Source: an uncultured Prevotella sp. (GTDB taxonomy: Bacteria > Bacteroidota > Bacteroidia > Bacteroidales > Bacteroidaceae). From it: DNA of 17,453 nt. The position numbers and the translations under genes were made by a program. The notes beneath the pieces are model-generated. The model was not told the origin of the DNA, searched no databases, and saw only the letters and a program-made list of their open reading frames with translations. Shown piece by piece: positions 15,284 to 17,453 of the stretch. Location: positions 1-17,453 of the forward strand of contig CAAFFL010000076.1 of assembly GCA_900762125.1 (NCBI GenBank), given 5' to 3'. How positions within the stretch are numbered: the stretch's first letter is position 1; every line of letters starts with the position of its first letter.

Positions 15284-16492
15284 TTACTTCAGGAAACCGA
15301 AGAGCCACAGAGGTATTTTGTTTCCACGGCCTACAAGCGTATCGTCGACAGCCAGATAACTATCAGGAATGTCCTTGATCTGCTTGAAGCTCTTCCGCCT
15401 GCCACCAACCTCAAAGAGGATCTTGCTGTTCACCACATAATCCCCTTGGAGAGGAGCTGTCACCTGCCCGACCTCGTTCAACATACAAGCGAAGAACGCC
15501 TCACGCACAGTACCTATCTCCGGGCTGTGAGAGAGAGCATACATCAAGTTGGGGTTGTCCAACAGGATCTTCTCGGGCTTCACCAGATTGTCGAACGACT
15601 TGTCTTTTTGCGTGACCAGTCGCAGTAGCTTGGCCTTATCAAGCAGATAAAGCATCTTCAGAGCCATGTTGCGCGTTGTCGCAACCTGCTCGCACAGGGT
15701 GGCTATGTTAGGCACAAAAGGCACCTGCGCCGCGATGATCATCAGCATCTTCTTCAGCTTGTCCAGTGTCTCGAACTCCACCTTTTCCACGGCAGGGACA
15801 TCGGCATCGATGACGGCGGATACCGTCTCACGGAGTCGGACGAGATAGTCTTTGCCAGCAATCTTGTAGAAGGGATAATAGCCATGCCGGAGGTAATCGC
15901 CAAAATAGGCCATGACGTCTACCCGTGAGGAGATGTCGAGCGCAATGTTCACATGGTGGTTCAGCACGTCACTGAGTGAATAGGTGTCAAGTTTGGCAAT
16001 CCCTTCAAACTCCAGATACTCCCTGAACGACATACCTGTGAGTGTATAGAGCGTCTGCCGGCGTGACATATCCGCCTTGGCATGGTCAATCTCCAGCAAT
16101 GAGGAGCCGGTATAGACAATATTCATTCGGGGATAGGTATCCGAGATGTTCTTGATGGTCTGTACCCAGTCCTTATACTTATGAACCTCGTCGAGGAAGA
16201 GATGTCTGATGCCATGCATGTCCAGATAGCGCACCAGTTCCATCAGACTATGCGAATTGAACCAGAGGTTATCAAGCGAGGCATAGAGCGCCTTCTCGTA
16301 GTCGTCCGCAAAGCAGAACATGATGCGCTGGACGAGCATCGTCGTCTTCCCCACTCCACGGGCGCCTTTGATCCCAATGATGCTGGCATCCCAGTTGATC
16401 TGGTGATAGAGAGGTCGGACGAAGTCAGTAGTCGTCTGCGCTATTCGGGAATAGTATGCATCATATAATGCTGTGAGATCTAGTTCTGCCAT
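15284..16492 (-). CDS. AAA ATPase of the AAA_14/DUF4143 type
   Basis: The 402-residue protein has an N-terminal P-loop ATPase domain: Walker A GARGVGKTT with Lys49, ASLDN near residue 75, Walker B LFLDEVHKY with Asp101-Glu102, and the sensor-like VYTGSSLLE. A C-terminal region resembles DUF4143, often likened to a winged-helix plus nuclease-like fold. Such stand-alone ATPases are abundant and variable in Bacteroidales; no specific function is established, and proposals include toxin-antitoxin-like or mobile-element roles. No partner gene of a known defence system is adjacent. Upstream lies a set of three evenly spaced dyad sites (16533-16611), one inside its promoter, suggesting autoregulation or another controlled state. 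Confidence 0.85.
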   Translation of the reverse strand: MAELDLTALYDAYYSRIAQTTTDFVRPLYHQINWDASIIGIKGARGVGKTTMLVQRIMFCFADDYEKALYASLDNLWFNSHSLMELVRYLDMHGIRHLFLDEVHKYKDWVQTIKNISDTYPRMNIVYTGSSLLEIDHAKADMSRRQTLYTLTGMSFREYLEFEGIAKLDTYSLSDVLNHHVNIALDISSRVDVMAYFGDYLRHGYYPFYKIAGKDYLVRLRETVSAVIDADVPAVEKVEFETLDKLKKMLMIIAAQVPFVPNIATLCEQVATTRNMALKMLYLLDKAKLLRLVTQKDKSFDNLVKPEKILLDNPNLMYALSHSPEIGTVREAFFACMLNEVGQVTAPLQGDYVVNSKILFEVGGRRKSFKQIKDIPDSYLAVDDTLVGRGNKIPLWLFGFLK

Positions 16493-16517
16493 AAGCCTCC
16501 ATGTTTTGATTATGGCA

Positions 16518-16549
16518 CAAAATTAACAAAAACATCTTTCCAAAGCAAA
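16518..16549 (-). promoter_or_regulatory. Promoter of the AAA ATPase gene
   Basis: On the minus strand TTTG (16549-16546), a 20-base spacer and TAATTTTG (16525-16518) match the consensus. The ATG at 16492 lies 25 bases beyond. The spacer contains the first of three repeated dyad sites (16533-16545), so a protein bound there would compete directly with RNA polymerase. Confidence 0.65.
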
Positions 16550-16611
16550 TTTCTGAGGAGAAAATCGTCTTTCCAAAGACGTTTTTTATCATCAAAAGCA
16601 TCTTTCTAAAG
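16533..16611. repeat. Three 13-bp dyad sites with exact 33-bp spacing
   Basis: CATCTTTCCAAAG (16533-16545), CGTCTTTCCAAAG (16566-16578) and CATCTTTCTAAAG (16599-16611) start exactly 33 bp apart. The core CTTT-YY-AAAG is dyad-like; the middle copy extends to GTCTTTCCAAAGAC (16567-16580). The 20 bases between copies are not conserved. Even spacing of about three helical turns places the sites on the same DNA face, as expected for cooperative binding. The first lies within the ATPase promoter and the array is upstream of the AraC promoter. The binding protein is unknown. Confidence 0.7.
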
Positions 16612-16664
16612 AACATCCAATCTCTCCCGAAGGCAATTACGTGATGAATAACGCCCATGAATGC

Positions 16665-16695
16665 TTGGTTGTTTGCCGATTTTTGTTTAGTTTTG
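16665..16695 (+). promoter_or_regulatory. Promoter of the AraC-type gene
   Basis: TTG (16665-16667), a 20-base spacer and TAGTTTTG (16688-16695) match the Bacteroidetes pattern. The upstream ATG at 16657 therefore lies before the transcription start. The ATG at 16726, 30 bases downstream of the -7 box, is the better start; the ATG at 16699 would be leaderless. Confidence 0.55.
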
Positions 16696-16725
16696 CAAAT
16701 GACTTCAATCCTAAACAACGCTACG

Positions 16726-17322
16726 ATGCAAACCAGTAAATACCTTGTCGCCAACGACCACGACCTCGCCTGGGGCCTCACCGTGAGTACGGTAGGCTAC
16801 GACGAGATTCTCCCCGGCGAGGAATACCCCACGCACGGCCATGCCGACGGTTACTATTTCAATCCCAAGAAAGGGCGCACGCTCAGCGAGTATCAGTTGC
16901 TCTACATCGAGCAGGGCGAGGGCGAGTTCCACTCCGCCACCGTCGCCGCGGCACCGTTGCGTGCCGGCGACCTGTTCCTCGTGTTCCCCGGCGAGTGGCA
17001 CAGCTACCAGCCGAAGGCCACGACGGGGTGGAAGAGCTACTGGATCGGCTTCCGCGGTCCGAACATGGACCAGCGTGTGCAGGCGGGGTTCCTCAGTAGG
17101 GAGAAGCCCATCTACCATGCAGGCTACTCCGCGGAGGTCATCCGTCTGTACCGTGACGCCCTCACCGCGGCGCCACCAGCGGCCGCACGATCATCGGCAC
17201 TCGCAATGACGGTCACGTCACCCTGGATGAACTCACACGCTTCTCGAACCCCCTCATCGAGACGGGCGGACATGTCTATTGGGACATCTTCGCACTCTAT
17301 CAGGAGATCATCAAGGGCCTGA
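16726..17322 (+). pseudogene. AraC-type regulator, N-terminal half only
   Basis: From MQTSKYLVAND to about base 17168 (some 147 residues) the frame encodes the sugar-sensing cupin half of an AraC-family regulator: PTHGHADGYYFNP, YQLLYIEQGEGEFHS, LRAGDLFLVFPGEWHSYQP and WKSYWIGFRGP. The C-terminal double helix-turn-helix domain that binds DNA is entirely missing. After base 17168 the frame is an Ala/Ser/Arg-rich stretch ending at 17322, which is rhamnulokinase DNA read in the wrong frame. The truncated product could not act as a normal activator. Since it abuts a rhamnulokinase, the intact gene may have been a rhamnose regulator like RhaR; that is inference. Either a genomic deletion or a chimeric assembly could explain it. 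Confidence 0.8.
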
Positions 17323-17453
17323 AGCTCGTCCATGAGCGCAACATCACGATCGAGAGCATCGGCATCGACACGTGGGGCTGCGACTTCGTCTTCGTGGCCC
17401 CCGACGGACAAATCCTGGGCAATCCCATGGCCTATCGCGACCCGCACACTATG
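17169..17453 (+). pseudogene. rhaB: Rhamnulokinase lacking its first codons, open at the right edge
   Basis: Frame 17169-17453 gives 95 uninterrupted codons starting GATSGRTIIG, the phosphate-1 loop of a FGGY kinase. TRFSNPLIETGGHVYWDI, EIIKGLKLV, SIGIDTWGCDFVFV and MAYRDPHTM follow, all typical of rhamnulokinase, which phosphorylates L-rhamnulose in rhamnose catabolism. The codons before GATSG (normally a Met and about ten residues ending in a DFG- or DLG-like strand) are absent; upstream DNA belongs to the AraC gene in another frame. There is no usable start at the junction. The gene continues past the window, so its 3' state is unknown. Confidence 0.85.

Noticed and set aside
16533..16611. 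CRISPR-like look of three equal repeats with 20-base intervals
   Set aside because: The repeat is only 13 bp, dyad-like and imperfect, there are just three units, and no cas gene is nearby; an operator array fits better.
16657..16725. Longer start (MNAWLFADF) for the AraC-type gene
   Set aside because: The promoter -7 box at 16688-16695 lies downstream of this ATG, and the extra residues do not resemble the family.
16461..16781. Minus-strand frame of 106 codons over the 33-bp repeats (FGKM/FGKT every 11 residues)
   Set aside because: It overlaps the ATPase start out of frame, contains its promoter, and its periodic residues simply reflect the DNA repeat. A leader peptide cannot be excluded but has no support.
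16726..17322. A genuine AraC-rhamnulokinase fusion protein
   Set aside because: The two parts are in different frames, so no single polypeptide contains both.

Overview
The window looks like a chromosomal piece of a Bacteroidales bacterium, most likely Prevotella or a close relative. The pointers are: nearly every gene start has a Bacteroidetes-type promoter (TTTG or TTG, about 19-20 bases, then TAnnTTTG); the leaders show no Shine-Dalgarno dependence; the coding DNA is GC-rich while the spacers are AT-rich; and the gene set (secreted GH2 enzyme, membrane MutS-like ATPase, receiver/ATP-grasp protein, ROK kinase, CLC-CBS protein, AAA ATPase) fits that group. The assignment is by pattern recognition only; no database search was run.

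Layout. 1-253: AT-rich edge with a strong leftward promoter, a 22-bp direct repeat and perhaps the first codons of a gene running off the window. 254-2074 (-): membrane MutS-family ATPase, divergent from 2221-5187 (+), a secreted GH2 beta-galactosidase. 5350-8415 (-): very large receiver plus PEP/pyruvate-binding ATP-grasp protein, convergent with the galactosidase and divergent from 8634-9974 (+), glutamate dehydrogenase with a clear terminator. 10257-11234 (-): ROK sugar kinase, divergent from an apparent operon of 11434-12000 tsaC and 12055-13827 CLC channel/transporter (+). 13936-15240 (-): NCS2 purine permease. 15284-16492 (-): AAA ATPase of the AAA_14/DUF4143 type. 16726 to the right edge (+): front half of an AraC-type regulator joined out of frame to a rhamnulokinase missing its first codons.

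Functionally this is mostly core metabolism and transport: galactoside hydrolysis outside the cytoplasm, hexose phosphorylation, ammonium assimilation, tRNA t6A synthesis, anion and purine transport. The genes are mostly single units with their own promoters; only tsaC-CLC looks co-transcribed.

I do not see a complete new defence or mobile system. The strongest leads are (a) the AraC/rhamnulokinase junction at about 17169, either a deletion scar or an assembly chimera; (b) three 13-bp dyad-like sites exactly 33 bp apart between the AAA ATPase and the AraC gene, one of them inside the ATPase promoter; (c) a 21-bp (7-codon) tandem repeat inside the MutS-like ATPase just before its Walker B strand; (d) the tandem receiver/ATP-grasp protein; (e) a CLC protein with valine at the internal proton-glutamate position; and (f) promoters lying so close to start codons that some mRNAs should be leaderless.
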